DNA from: G11 sp947167445 | Lineage (GTDB): Bacteria; Bacillota; Clostridia; Lachnospirales; Lachnospiraceae | Length of the DNA: 64,000 bases | Assembly: GCA_947167445.1 (NCBI GenBank) | Contig: CAMVID010000006.1 | Span: 62,001 to 126,000, forward strand | Direction of reading: 5' to 3' | Shown: positions 1 to 9,058 of the stretch, one piece after another | How the letters are laid out: each line of letters opens with the position of its first letter | How positions within the stretch are numbered: the first letter of the stretch is position 1 | The notes under the pieces: model-generated | Seen by the model: the letters and a program-made list of their open reading frames with translations, nothing else | What the model was told of the DNA's origin: nothing | Database searches by the model: none | Position numbers and translations under genes: made by a program

Positions 1-1858
1 AACCCACCTTATAGGTCAGAGCATTTCCTTCTGTCAACTCAAAAGGTATAGGACTTTCTTTAAGGATAGACTTTCTAAGAAGAATTACTGTCCAGTCCAC
101 AAGCTTATCAAATATCTTTGAAAAGATTTCCAGTATAATCGCAATCACATTGAGTAAAGGTCTGTAGAAGGAATCCTCCAAATCAAGCTTAGCGGGCCAG
201 GGATTAATGTAAGTTCCGTCCTTCTTTCTAAGTACCGATCTTACGACTCCAAAGTAAATACATACTCCAAAGATTATTGATGTTAAACTTCCCTGCAGAT
301 TCTCCCAGGAGAAGTAGTGAACCGTCTCTTCAAACTCAGTTAATCCCATAAAGGACTGCCCCATATCTGCTACTCTGTCGAAGAGCCAGTTCGGCAATAC
401 TCCAAGGACCACAAATATGGTAGCAGAGAAGGCAAGAAGAATTCTATTGCCCATATTCATATAGGGCTTCATCCCATCGTACTTTGCCTGAAGTGCCTCA
501 TCTGCATTCTTTTCAACAAATACAACAACATAAAGCTTTGTCATATAAGCAAGAGTCATGCCGCCGCTTATTAAGAAAAGCCATTCAACAATCTTTATTC
601 CCGGATTGTATGAAGCGGGTGAAAGATTCATGTACTCTACCATTGCTTCATGAACAAGGGTCTTGCTGACATATCCGGAGAAAAACGGAACACCCGCAAT
701 ACCGAGGGCTGCACAAAGATATATGTATTTAAGAATGGGCTTGTTCCGTCCGAAGCCCTTTATTATATTGAAATCCAGCTTATGGATATTCATAAACACC
801 ACACCTGCCACAAGGAAAAGTACCAGCTTAAACAGGGAGTGGTTTACCATGTAAAGCAAGGTTCCTCGTACGGCGAGAGCATTCTCTTCACCAAGGAGAC
901 ACTGCATTGAAACTCCGATAAGGATAAATCCAATCTGTGAAACCGAGGAGCATGCCAGAGTTCTTTTCATATCTGTTGAGAGTACCGCAAGGAACGCTCC
1001 AAGGAACATGGTTATGGTTCCCACTATAAGAACGAACTTGCCCCAGGTCGCATCACCAAAGAAAATCTGGCTGCTTACAACCAAAACTCCGAATACACCA
1101 ACCTTGGTAAGCATTCCGGAAAGGAGTGCCGATGCAGGTGCAGGTGCAACGGGGTGGGCTTTGGGAAGCCAGATGTGAACAGGGAAAGCTCCGGCCTTGG
1201 CTGCAAAGCCCCAGAAGATACACATGCCTGCTGCCAGAAGTTTCTTATCTCCCGCAAGACCTCCACATACACTTCGAAGTTCATTAATCTCAAGGGTTCC
1301 TGTGATGTTATTAAGCATCAGAAGACCCATCAGCATAACAAGTCCGCCGATAACGGCAACTGCCAGATAAGTCTCTGCGGCTCTTAGGGCTTCTTTGCTC
1401 TCCTGTTGAGCTACCCAGACATAACTTGTAAGGGAAGCCATCTCAAAGAAGATGAAGGTGGTTCCAAGATCTGCCGAAAGGAACACACCCATGGTTGCCC
1501 CAAGGGTCCAGAGGATAAAGAGATAATATCTGTTTCTGTTGTGATAGATTCTGTTATATTCCACAGCAAAGGCTGTACATACAAGCCACATGAAAGAAGC
1601 GATTGTTATGTACAAAGCCCTGAAGCCATCCATCATAAGATGGAACTTAAGTCCGCAGATATCCGGAAGCCTCAGTTCAAAGGGGCTCATCTTACCAAAG
1701 AAAAAGCCCGCAAAGAAATAGAAGCTTGCAAGGAACACTGCCAGGGTTGTGGCAACAGCCACCACGTTTCTTATTTCTTTGCTCTTTCGTCCAATGGCGT
1801 AAACCACAAAGGCCATTATTATGGGAATCAGTATAAAACCAAGTAAATGGGGATTCAT
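1..1858 (-). CDS. Proton/cation antiporter subunit, NuoL/MrpA-N/MrpD family (C-terminus cut by window edge)
   Basis: Polytopic membrane protein of the proton-antiporter family, the ion-translocating subunit type of complex I, Mrp antiporters and membrane hydrogenases. I translated it by hand from ATG at 1858 (GGGAGG ribosome site, 2 nt after the preceding stop); about 619 codons are present without a stop. The TM5-type glutamate (FFEMASLTSY), the TM7-type lysine (AAKAGAFPVH) followed by the WLPKAHPVAPAPASALLSG segment, and a further lysine (TKVGVFG) are all visible. The C-terminal part is longer than in the three neighbours, closer to NuoL/HyfB-like proteins. It is the last of four paralogous subunits in one operon. 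The true end lies outside the window. Confidence 0.85.
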   Translation of the reverse strand, partial: MNPHLLGFILIPIIMAFVVYAIGRKSKEIRNVVAVATTLAVFLASFYFFAGFFFGKMSPFELRLPDICGLKFHLMMDGFRALYITIASFMWLVCTAFAVEYNRIYHNRNRYYLFILWTLGATMGVFLSADLGTTFIFFEMASLTSYVWVAQQESKEALRAAETYLAVAVIGGLVMLMGLLMLNNITGTLEINELRSVCGGLAGDKKLLAAGMCIFWGFAAKAGAFPVHIWLPKAHPVAPAPASALLSGMLTKVGVFGVLVVSSQIFFGDATWGKFVLIVGTITMFLGAFLAVLSTDMKRTLACSSVSQIGFILIGVSMQCLLGEENALAVRGTLLYMVNHSLFKLVLFLVAGVVFMNIHKLDFNIIKGFGRNKPILKYIYLCAALGIAGVPFFSGYVSKTLVHEAMVEYMNLSPASYNPGIKIVEWLFLISGGMTLAYMTKLYVVVFVEKNADEALQAKYDGMKPYMNMGNRILLAFSATIFVVLGVLPNWLFDRVADMGQSFMGLTEFEETVHYFSWENLQGSLTSIIFGVCIYFGVVRSVLRKKDGTYINPWPAKLDLEDSFYRPLLNVIAIILEIFSKIFDKLVDWTVILLRKSILKESPIPFELTEGNALTYKVG

Positions 1859-1860
1859 AA

Positions 1861-3336
1861 TCACATTCCTCCCATGGCAACAGACAAAAGTAAATCAGTT
1901 AATGGTTTCGAATAAACACCGAATACGATGATGCATACGGCAAAAATGCAAAGAGGCAAAAGCATTCTTATTCCCGCTTCCTTAACTCCTGAGTTTACAG
2001 AATCGTCGAAATCCTTTCCGGGGAAGAAAGCTCTTACCGAAATGGTCATTGTGTAAACCGCTGTGAGAATTGCGGAGATAAGCAAAGCTCCGATTCCAAC
2101 GTAGGCAAGAACGTTCTCGCTTGCCACTGCCGCTTCCGCCAGATACCACTTACTTACAAATCCGCAAAGTCCGGGAACACCCATAAGGGCAAGACCCGAA
2201 ATTGTAAATATTCCAAAGGTCATTGGCATATGCTTTCCAAGACCGTTTAACTCAAATACATAAGTTCTTTCCGTTTTGGAAATAACCGCACCGGCGCAGA
2301 AGAAGGATGCTATCTTCATAACCGCATGGAAAACCATGTGGCACAGTGCGCCAAAAAGTCCAAGAGGCGTCATGATGGTTACTCCAAAAAGGATATATGA
2401 AAGGTTACCGATGGTTGAATATGCAAGTCTTCTCTTAAAGTGAGTTTCCTTAAGAGCTCTGGCGCTTCCGTAGATAATTGTAAATATGGCAATTGCCATT
2501 ACCGTGTACTGAGCCCAGGTTCCTCTTAAGAAATCGGGACCGAAGCTGTAGTAGGTTATTCTCATAATGGCGAAGGCGCCGCTTTTTACAACAGCCACTG
2601 CATGAAGAAGGGCTGTTACCGGGGTGGGGGCAACGCCGGCCTGAGGAAGCCATTTATTAAAGGGACAAATCGCTGCCTTTACACCAAAACCAAGGAAAGC
2701 GAGAACATAGATAAGCAAAAGCACATTTCCTCTGTCTCCGATTTTGCCGGGATCCAGTACACCGCCGTATACGAAATCAAGGCTTGTGCCGTAAACCAGT
2801 ACGAATATGAATCCGATAAAACCGAAAGCCGCTCCGCCCAGGGAATAGTAAAGGTAGGTTCTGGATGCCAGAATCGCTTCTCTTGTAAGGGTGTGCAAAA
2901 CCAAAGGAACCGTAACGATTGTCAGCATCTCGTAGAAGAGATACATGGTCATCAGGTTTCCGGAAAGGGATATTCCGAGGGTTACACCGTAAGTTATGGT
3001 GTAGAACATGAAGAAGCTTCCCTCTCTCTCCTCTTTTTCCATATATTCAAAGGAATAGAGAGTGGCAAGGGGCCAAAGAGAAGAAATGAGTCCCGCGAAA
3101 ATCATTCCGAGACCGTCCATCTTAAAGGCAAAAACCAGATCTCCCGTGAACTTCAATACCTCTATGGAATCCTGGGGCTTATTTAATATAATGGCCCACA
3201 TTATTATGGAAGTTATGATTACCACGGTTTCAACAAAGATGTTTCTTGTGGTTCTTCCCTTAAAAGGAATTACTCCCGTTAATATTCCTCCCAGAATCGG
3301 GAGAAAAATTGCTATAAGTAATACGTAAGAATTCAT
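1861..3336 (-). CDS. Proton/cation antiporter subunit, NuoM/MrpD family
   Basis: 491-residue, roughly 14-helix membrane protein of the proton-antiporter family. The ion-path residues of the family are present: glutamate in LFYEMLTIVTVPL (about residue 135), lysine in GFGVKAAICPFNKWLP (about residue 220) and lysine in AVVKSGAFAIMR. The loop after TM7 reads AGVAPTPVTALLHA, where two of the neighbours have the HPVAPAPASA form, so it is a divergent paralogue rather than a recent copy. It starts 15 nt after the preceding gene with a GGGAGG site. Part of the Mrp/Mbh-type operon. Whether it carries H+ or Na+ cannot be told from sequence. Confidence 0.88.
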   Translation of the reverse strand: MNSYVLLIAIFLPILGGILTGVIPFKGRTTRNIFVETVVIITSIIMWAIILNKPQDSIEVLKFTGDLVFAFKMDGLGMIFAGLISSLWPLATLYSFEYMEKEEREGSFFMFYTITYGVTLGISLSGNLMTMYLFYEMLTIVTVPLVLHTLTREAILASRTYLYYSLGGAAFGFIGFIFVLVYGTSLDFVYGGVLDPGKIGDRGNVLLLIYVLAFLGFGVKAAICPFNKWLPQAGVAPTPVTALLHAVAVVKSGAFAIMRITYYSFGPDFLRGTWAQYTVMAIAIFTIIYGSARALKETHFKRRLAYSTIGNLSYILFGVTIMTPLGLFGALCHMVFHAVMKIASFFCAGAVISKTERTYVFELNGLGKHMPMTFGIFTISGLALMGVPGLCGFVSKWYLAEAAVASENVLAYVGIGALLISAILTAVYTMTISVRAFFPGKDFDDSVNSGVKEAGIRMLLPLCIFAVCIIVFGVYSKPLTDLLLSVAMGGM

Positions 3337-3351
3337 TTATTTTCCTCCCTT

Positions 3352-4815
3352 TTAGAATGTTGCCAAAATGGTCTCTATATAAGTAATTATCGGCGTTGAA
3401 AACAGACCGACACCGATGGCTCCCGCTGTCAGTACTATCAAAGGTATGGTCATTGTCTTTGCAGGTTCTTTGTGTTCAAGCCCCGAATAGTCATAATCAT
3501 CTCCGGGGAAGAATCCCTGAATGGTTATGGGAAGTAAATATCCCGCAGTAAGAAGGGCGCTGACAATAAGAATCACGGGACCAAGAATATCAAAAACAGC
3601 GATGCCGCTCTTTAAAGCTCCCATGCAAAGATACCATTTACTTACAAGGCCTCCCGTAGGCGGGATACCAATCAGGGTAATTGACAAAAGGGTGAAGCAC
3701 CAGATAACAATGGGCATTTCTTTTCCGATTCCCCTAAGTTCGTCAACCTTGGTTTTTCCTGTCTTATAAATGATTGCTCCTGCTGCCAGGAACAAACCGC
3801 ACTTTGTAAAGCCGTGCATCAAAACGTGAAGAAGGGACCCCTCAAATGCTGTTTCATTAAGAAGTGAGAGTCCGAACATAATATATGAAATCTGGCTGAC
3901 TGTAGAGTAGGCCAGGCGTTTTTTCAAAAGTTTCTCTTTAAATGCCATGGTGGAACCCATAAGCACAGTAAGAAGTGCCAGGGACATCCATACAGTCTGT
4001 ACGAAGGTTCCTCTGATAAAATCCGTTCCAAAGATATAGTAGATAACTCTTATGGTTCCAAGGATTCCTGTCTTAACAATGATTCCCGAAAGAACTGCCG
4101 AAGCGGGGGCGGGAGCTACGGGGTGAGCTGAGGTAAGCCATGCGTGAAGAGGGAACATTCCGGCTTTTACACCAAAGCCTATTATCATAAAGAGGGCACA
4201 TATAAGAAGAAGTGTCACATGGCTTCCTGCATTGATTCCCACTCCACCGGGGGTAAAGGTCAGAGAATCGGCGTACTTAAATACGAAGTAGAATCCAAAG
4301 AGGGCAAAGTAGGCGCCACCTAATGAATAGTAAAGGTATTTAAGACCTGCCATGGTAGCTTCCTTCTTTCCTGTGTGAATGACAAGAGGGAAGGCTGTAA
4401 TGGTCATCATCTCATAGAACATGTAGAAGGTAACAAGGTTTCCTGCGAAATCAAGGCCAATGAGAACGCCCAGAACCATCAGGTAAAAACCCTGGTATCT
4501 CCTCTCATTGTCTTCATGTTTCATATATTCGAAGGAGAAGATTCCCGCCAATAGCCAGATTACAACCATAAAAATCGCAAACATGATTCCGAGGTTATCT
4601 ATCTTAAAATAAATGGGAAGGTTATCTGTAAGCTCAAAGAGTTCAACTTCCGCTCCTATTTTCCCCATATTCATAAACACCAAAACCGCCTCTATGACAA
4701 GAACTGCTGCCACACAGAGGTTCATGGTTTTCTTATTAAGCTTTCTTATGAATTCCAAGAGAAGGCCTGCCACAATGGGAAGCACAACAGGAATCAATAT
4801 AAAGGCTTCTGTCAT
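3352..4815 (-). CDS. Proton/cation antiporter subunit, NuoM/MrpD family
   Basis: 487-residue polytopic protein closest in appearance to MrpD/MbhH. Visible family residues are the glutamate in MFYEMMTITAFPLVIHT, the lysine in GFGVKAGMFPLHAWL, the HPVAPAPASAVLSG loop and the following lysine in IVKTGILGTIR. It sits 17 nt after the NuoN-like gene and 15 nt before the next paralogue, so co-transcription is very likely. In Mrp and Mbh complexes this subunit type forms one of the ion channels; that role is inferred from family, not shown here. Confidence 0.88.
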   Translation of the reverse strand: MTEAFILIPVVLPIVAGLLLEFIRKLNKKTMNLCVAAVLVIEAVLVFMNMGKIGAEVELFELTDNLPIYFKIDNLGIMFAIFMVVIWLLAGIFSFEYMKHEDNERRYQGFYLMVLGVLIGLDFAGNLVTFYMFYEMMTITAFPLVIHTGKKEATMAGLKYLYYSLGGAYFALFGFYFVFKYADSLTFTPGGVGINAGSHVTLLLICALFMIIGFGVKAGMFPLHAWLTSAHPVAPAPASAVLSGIIVKTGILGTIRVIYYIFGTDFIRGTFVQTVWMSLALLTVLMGSTMAFKEKLLKKRLAYSTVSQISYIMFGLSLLNETAFEGSLLHVLMHGFTKCGLFLAAGAIIYKTGKTKVDELRGIGKEMPIVIWCFTLLSITLIGIPPTGGLVSKWYLCMGALKSGIAVFDILGPVILIVSALLTAGYLLPITIQGFFPGDDYDYSGLEHKEPAKTMTIPLIVLTAGAIGVGLFSTPIITYIETILATF

Positions 4816-4832
4816 TTCAATATCCCTTTCAA

Positions 4833-6323
4833 TTACGCAAACATGTCTATGCCTGCGCCTATCCAGTCAACTATGGGCTGTGAGCACATTCCGATGAAGA
4901 TGTTAAGAGCTATAAAGCATATGCAGGTAAGAGCATAAACTTTTTCCTGCTTCATGGTTATTCTCTCCCCCTCCTCTTCAGTGGGGGTGTAGATTCGAAT
5001 AACCGTCTTCATGAAATATATTGCGTTAAGGATTGTACTTATTGCCAAAACTATAAGTGCCGGCAGCATCTTACGGGTATTAAGTACTGCTGCCTGGGCA
5101 AAGAGTTGCTTACTGATAAATCCTGAGAAAAGAGGAATACCTACCATGGATAAGGATCCCACCGCAAAAGTGATTCCCGCAATCTTATGTCTGTATCCGC
5201 TTCCCGTCAGTTCCTCGAAATGCCTGCTGCCCTTTGAGACATCCGTAAGTCCGATGGCTCCGATAAAGAGCATGGATTTGGTAGCCGCATGGGAAAGAAT
5301 ATGGAATATGCTGGCAATCATTGCATATCTGGTTCCGAGACCTATGCCCATGTAAATGTATCCGATCTGTGCAACGGATGAGTAGGCTATCATTCTTCGG
5401 ATATCGTTTTCTCTTATGGCGGAAATGGAACCCATAATCATTCCCGCAAGGCCGAATACAAACACCACATCTATAATGTGAGAAGCTCTGTAAACCTCAA
5501 AGCCAATTACTCTGTATATTATTTTGATAAGAAGGATAATGTATCCCTTACTTACAAGTGATGACAAAATGGCAGCACTTGAAACCGTGGAATAACCGTA
5601 AGCATCCGCCACCCAGGTATGGAAGGGGAAAAGCGCACTCTTCATGGCAAGGCCACAGGTAAGAAGAATTATGGTTACGGTAAGAGGCACTGGATATGTG
5701 CCTGCACTGTAGATGCTGCTTACTGCATCTCTGATGTTACTCATAAGAAGATGGCCCGTTATGTCATAGAGCATACAGATTCCCATGAGTAAAAGACCTG
5801 AGCCGAGAAGACTCATGATCATATATCGAACCGCCGCCTCAATGGTTCGTCCGTTCTGACGAATCATAATAAGTCCGCAGGCTGAGATTGTATTGATCTC
5901 AACAAAAACGTAGGCGGTGAAAAGGTCGTTGGTATAGATAAGTGCCAGCAAAGAGGCAAGCATCAGGTCCACAAGAATATAGTAGAGATTGTGTTTTTCC
6001 TCAACTACCTCTCCCATAAGTTTCTTTCTTCCGCCGGTCATGGAAAGAAGCATAATGGAGCAGAAGAATAAGGCCAGACCCGCTTCAAGAAGTCCCGCTC
6101 TGATTTCATTACCCCAGGGCGCCGGGAAATGACCCATCTTATATACGATTATCTCTCCGGTTCCGAAAATGTAATAAAGAAGAACCGCCGAAAGAAACCA
6201 GATAACCCAGATGGAGATAAGGTTAAGCCACTTGGCAGCCTTCCTGGATAAAACCGCAGAAACGATTCCCGAAAACATGGAAATCATTATGGAGAAGAAG
6301 GGAAAATTACAGATAAAATCCAT
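4833..6323 (-). CDS. Proton/cation antiporter subunit, NuoN/MrpD-like
   Basis: 496-residue membrane protein, the most NuoN-like of the four antiporter subunits. The TM5 glutamate is in VFVEINTISACGLIMIR and the TM7 lysine in GLAMKSALFPFHTWVADAYG; the VSSAAILSSLVSKGYIILL stretch replaces the PAPASALLSG segment of two of its neighbours. Its ATG overlaps the stop of the mnhC gene by one base (TAATG), so the two are translationally coupled. It lies directly after the NuoK/MrpC-type subunit, as in Mrp and Mbh operons where C is followed by D/H. Confidence 0.87.
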   Translation of the reverse strand: MDFICNFPFFSIMISMFSGIVSAVLSRKAAKWLNLISIWVIWFLSAVLLYYIFGTGEIIVYKMGHFPAPWGNEIRAGLLEAGLALFFCSIMLLSMTGGRKKLMGEVVEEKHNLYYILVDLMLASLLALIYTNDLFTAYVFVEINTISACGLIMIRQNGRTIEAAVRYMIMSLLGSGLLLMGICMLYDITGHLLMSNIRDAVSSIYSAGTYPVPLTVTIILLTCGLAMKSALFPFHTWVADAYGYSTVSSAAILSSLVSKGYIILLIKIIYRVIGFEVYRASHIIDVVFVFGLAGMIMGSISAIRENDIRRMIAYSSVAQIGYIYMGIGLGTRYAMIASIFHILSHAATKSMLFIGAIGLTDVSKGSRHFEELTGSGYRHKIAGITFAVGSLSMVGIPLFSGFISKQLFAQAAVLNTRKMLPALIVLAISTILNAIYFMKTVIRIYTPTEEEGERITMKQEKVYALTCICFIALNIFIGMCSQPIVDWIGAGIDMFA

Positions 6324-6697
6324 TATAAGCCCTCCTTCTTAAGTCTCTTAGAAATCTCATCAAGATCAAGGGTCTGATATCTTCTGTAGAGACGGATTGT
6401 CAGAGAAAGCATAAGGGCCGTTACAGAAACCGACACAACGATACCTGTAAGAACCAGGCCGCTGGGGATAGGGTTTATGTAGGCATCAACGGACTGAACT
6501 CCGTCCACCACAATGGGTACAGTATGTCCCGCAATATATCCCTTAAGTGCAAGGAAAAGATATATTGAAGAGTCCATGATATTAAGACCGATTATTTTCT
6601 TTATTAAATTCTTGTGCAGCAAAAGATTCGCGAAACCAATACAGAAAAGAATCATTGAAACGGCTTCACCGAAATTCGCCCATAAATTCGGACCCAT
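6323..6697 (-). CDS. mnhC: Mrp/Mbh complex subunit C (NuoK/MnhC family)
   Basis: 124 residues with three hydrophobic segments and a charged C-terminal tail, matching the NuoK/MrpC family in size and in the IGLNIMDSSIYLFLALKGY and DPIP-like INPIPSGLVLTGIVVSVSVTALMLSL segments. MrpC/NuoK is a small core subunit that lies between antiporter subunits. It overlaps the upstream MbhE-MnhB gene by one base and the downstream NuoN-like gene by one base. This tight packing is usual for Mrp operons. Confidence 0.85.
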   Translation of the reverse strand: MGPNLWANFGEAVSMILFCIGFANLLLHKNLIKKIIGLNIMDSSIYLFLALKGYIAGHTVPIVVDGVQSVDAYINPIPSGLVLTGIVVSVSVTALMLSLTIRLYRRYQTLDLDEISKRLKKEGL

Positions 6698-7638
6698 TAG
6701 AATTCTCCTTTCCTGAACATGCAGTAGAATGTGTACATTGTTACGGCTACCACCAGACCTACACAGATATTAAGGGGCAGAATCAGTCCGCTTGAAAGAA
6801 TCGCTCCCGCCTTACCGAGAGGTATGTGGCTTTCAAGCTCGTTTGCTCCTGTGAAGAAGGAGTAGCTTTTGGCAAGACAATAGAACAGAAGGGCTGACAG
6901 AGAAATAACCTTCTGTGTTTTCTCTGTGAAAAACCTCTCTGTCTTCTCAAATCCGAAGGCCGACACGTACAGAATCAAGCCGGCTCCGATAATGGCGCCT
7001 CCCGAGAATCCGCCTCCGGGTGAAAGATGTCCGTTAAGTATTACATAAATTCCGAAAAGGAAAATGGCAGGTACAAGGAAGGTGGCTGCCTTCTGAAGGA
7101 TTACGTCGTTTTTGGGCTCCAAGAGTCTGTCGTTTTCCTTCTCCTCTATCTCGTTCGGAAGTTTCTTTTTGTTTCTTCTTAATAAAATGAGAACCGTTAT
7201 GGTTGCAATATTAAGTACGTTTGACTCTCCAAAGGTATCGAAAGCACGGTAATCAAGAATCATTCCCGTTACGATATTAACCGCCCCGGTTTCCTGAAGA
7301 CCCTTCTCGATATATCTGGCACTGACTTCGTTATTTACGGGCTTGTCGAACTCTCCCGTTCTCGGAAGCCACGAAACCGCAATAAGAAGGTTGTATGCGA
7401 TGAAAGCGCAGAGGATAATGGCAAGGGTTCTGTAAATAATTCGAAGAACCTTTACCTCTTTGGTTTCGCTTTCGCTGTAAACCTCGTCTTTGATGTGGAG
7501 TCTGTCTCTCATCCTTTGTTCGACAGTCTCTTCCTTTTCCTCTTTAGGCTCCTGCATCTTGAGTTCCATTGCATTGTCAAAAACAGAAGTATCCTCAGCA
7601 TTCAGCCAGTTAAGGAGTTTATTTGTCAGCTTCTTCAT
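6697..7638 (-). CDS. Fusion of MbhE-like (MrpA C-terminal) and MnhB/MrpB domains
   Basis: 313 residues. The first 70 or so are hydrophilic, highly charged and cytosolic in character (many E, K and R), which the usual MrpB lacks. A membrane helix follows (about 70-95). The segment around DYRAFDTFGESNVLNIATI is the signature of the MrpA C-terminal/MbhE domain. From about residue 190 an MnhB domain is recognisable by FGIYVILNGHLSPGGGFSGG. So one chain carries what Pyrococcus Mbh splits into MbhE and MbhF. Its start overlaps the stop of the MbhD-like gene by 20 nt. The role of the charged N-terminus is unknown. Confidence 0.82.
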   Translation of the reverse strand: MKKLTNKLLNWLNAEDTSVFDNAMELKMQEPKEEKEETVEQRMRDRLHIKDEVYSESETKEVKVLRIIYRTLAIILCAFIAYNLLIAVSWLPRTGEFDKPVNNEVSARYIEKGLQETGAVNIVTGMILDYRAFDTFGESNVLNIATITVLILLRRNKKKLPNEIEEKENDRLLEPKNDVILQKAATFLVPAIFLFGIYVILNGHLSPGGGFSGGAIIGAGLILYVSAFGFEKTERFFTEKTQKVISLSALLFYCLAKSYSFFTGANELESHIPLGKAGAILSSGLILPLNICVGLVVAVTMYTFYCMFRKGEF

Positions 7639-7885
7639 TCTTATTACCCTCCCTTATGGCATGAATTTTCTTCAGAGTTACGAAGAAAAGAATACTGGTA
7701 ACTCCGGCACCTACCGCAGCCTCTGTGATTCCAAGATCCGGTGACTCAAGGGTGAGCCAGATAATGGACATGATTAATGAGAACGCCATGAATTCCATAA
7801 TGGAACGCACAAGGTTCTTGGAGAAGCTTACGGAAACCGCACATATAACAAGGAAAATCAAAAGTATAATCTGGAATAATGTCAT
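7619..7885 (-). CDS. MbhD-like subunit (DUF4040, MrpA C-terminal fragment)
   Basis: 88 residues with three predicted helices. The SPDLGITEAAVGAGVTSILFF segment is the conserved motif of the DUF4040/MbhD region, which in Bacillus MrpA is the part after the NuoL-like domain. Here it is a free-standing gene, as in archaeal Mbh hydrogenases. It overlaps mnhG by 4 nt (ATGA type) and the following fusion gene by 20 nt. Together with the fusion gene it restores the MrpA C-terminal region. Confidence 0.82.
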   Translation of the reverse strand: MTLFQIILLIFLVICAVSVSFSKNLVRSIMEFMAFSLIMSIIWLTLESPDLGITEAAVGAGVTSILFFVTLKKIHAIREGNKNEEADK

Positions 7886-8211
7886 TTGGTTTTGTCCTCA
7901 CAATAGCTGTCAAATTCCTCATCGGTGGTTACCTCAAGCTGTGCAAGCAAGTGAGTGCACACAGGGGAGGTGAACCAGAGGAAAACTATTATAAAAATCA
8001 TTTTTACCGTGTTAAGGTTTAACCCCGACAGAATCATTAATCCTATAAGCGAGGAAGAAAGGCCCAGGGTGTCTCCCATTCCTGCGGCATGCATTCTGTT
8101 TAATGCAACCTTCTGTTTAAAGACACCGATAATCTCTATGGCATAGGTAATTACTCCGATGCCAAGAAACAGGCAGCCAAGGATGAATCGAATCAGTTCC
8201 AAACCGGTCAT
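7882..8211 (-). CDS. mnhG: Mrp complex subunit G (MnhG/PhaG)
   Basis: 109 residues, three hydrophobic helices and an acidic C-terminal tail. MnhG family features are the N-terminal helix GCLFLGIGVITYAIEIIGVF and the RMHAAGMGDTLGLSSSLIG motif (typical RLHAAS-xxDTLG). It shares one base with the mnhF stop and overlaps the MbhD-like gene by 4 nt. It is a small structural subunit of the antiporter module; no catalytic residues are expected. Confidence 0.87.
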   Translation of the reverse strand: MTGLELIRFILGCLFLGIGVITYAIEIIGVFKQKVALNRMHAAGMGDTLGLSSSLIGLMILSGLNLNTVKMIFIIVFLWFTSPVCTHLLAQLEVTTDEEFDSYCEDKTK

Positions 8212-8534
8212 TACTTCTCCTCCTCCTTTTCTTCCTTATATACACCGATATAAACCTTTGTGAAAATAACCACCGCCAGAAAACTCATGGCTGCGTAGAT
8301 AAGGCATATGTCCAAAAGGTATCCTTCCCCAAGAAGCATGGAAAGGGTTGCGATTATTACCATGGTAATGGAACCCATCATGTTAACCGCCAATAATCTG
8401 TCGGCGGGACGGGGACCAAGAATTGCTCTTACAAGACAAAAGATTAAAAACAATGCCAGGAGTATAAGCACACTCTTATACAAAACAAGATAAGGAGTGC
8501 TCACATCGCCTATTAACTCAATAACTCTTTTCAT
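8211..8534 (-). CDS. mnhF: Mrp complex subunit F (MnhF/PhaF)
   Basis: 107 residues with three helices. The MnhF signature is clear: RAILGPRPADRLLAVNMMGS, followed by the LDICLIYAAMSFLAVVIFTKVY helix. It overlaps the mnhE 3' end by 17 nt and abuts mnhG. Subunit order E-F-G is the standard order of the small-subunit block in Mrp and Mbh operons. Confidence 0.88.
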   Translation of the reverse strand: MKRVIELIGDVSTPYLVLYKSVLILLALFLIFCLVRAILGPRPADRLLAVNMMGSITMVIIATLSMLLGEGYLLDICLIYAAMSFLAVVIFTKVYIGVYKEEKEEEK

Positions 8535-9048
8535 GATATGGTCCCTCCTCCTCTTTCTTTTCAGGTATCACTATGCCTGCTGCCTTCAAGGCCTTATCTT
8601 CCATTTTGGTAAGAAGGCGCACGAAAATACCGTCCTCAGTGCCTTCAAACATATCGGCATTCAGACAGTGAATAATATACTGGTCCTCCTCACAGCTCAC
8701 AGTAATGGTACCGGGAGTCAGAGTGATGGAGTTGGCCAGCACAACTCTTGCTGTTTTAGTTTTAAGCTTAGTCTGGTAAAAAATAAGGACAGGTTCCTGC
8801 TTCTTCTTTGTGAGCATAAACGGAACCACTGCGATATTTGCTTTGACTATCTCTATAAATAAGACAATGATGTATTCAAGTATAAGTGGAATCATGGATG
8901 CATAGGTCAGATCCTTCTTTATGCTGTAGCCCATGAACTTACACATGAATGCAAATATGAGTCCGGAAAAAGCTATTCCGAACAATAGAATTTCAACCGT
9001 GAACTGCCCGTTATAGATTATCCATAATAAAAGAAGTAAAACAAACAT
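8518..9048 (-). CDS. mnhE: Mrp complex subunit E (MnhE)
   Basis: 176 residues from the ATG at 9048. I prefer this start because AGGAGG lies seven bases ahead of it, although the frame stays open to 9123 inside trmB. Two N-terminal helices (FVLLLLLWIIYNG, ILLFGIAFSGLIFAFMC) are followed by a third and then a soluble domain with the MnhE pattern TARVVLANSITLTPGTITV. First gene of the Mrp-type set, 10 nt after trmB with no terminator between them, so trmB and the antiporter genes probably share a transcript. Confidence 0.88.
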   Translation of the reverse strand: MFVLLLLLWIIYNGQFTVEILLFGIAFSGLIFAFMCKFMGYSIKKDLTYASMIPLILEYIIVLFIEIVKANIAVVPFMLTKKKQEPVLIFYQTKLKTKTARVVLANSITLTPGTITVSCEEDQYIIHCLNADMFEGTEDGIFVRLLTKMEDKALKAAGIVIPEKKEEEGPYHEKSY

Positions 9049-9058
9049 GTTTCTCCTC

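Noticed and set aside
2602..3186. Plus-strand open frame of 194 codons opposite an antiporter gene
   Set aside because: It lies wholly inside a clear membrane-protein gene on the other strand; the product is low-complexity and has no ribosome site.
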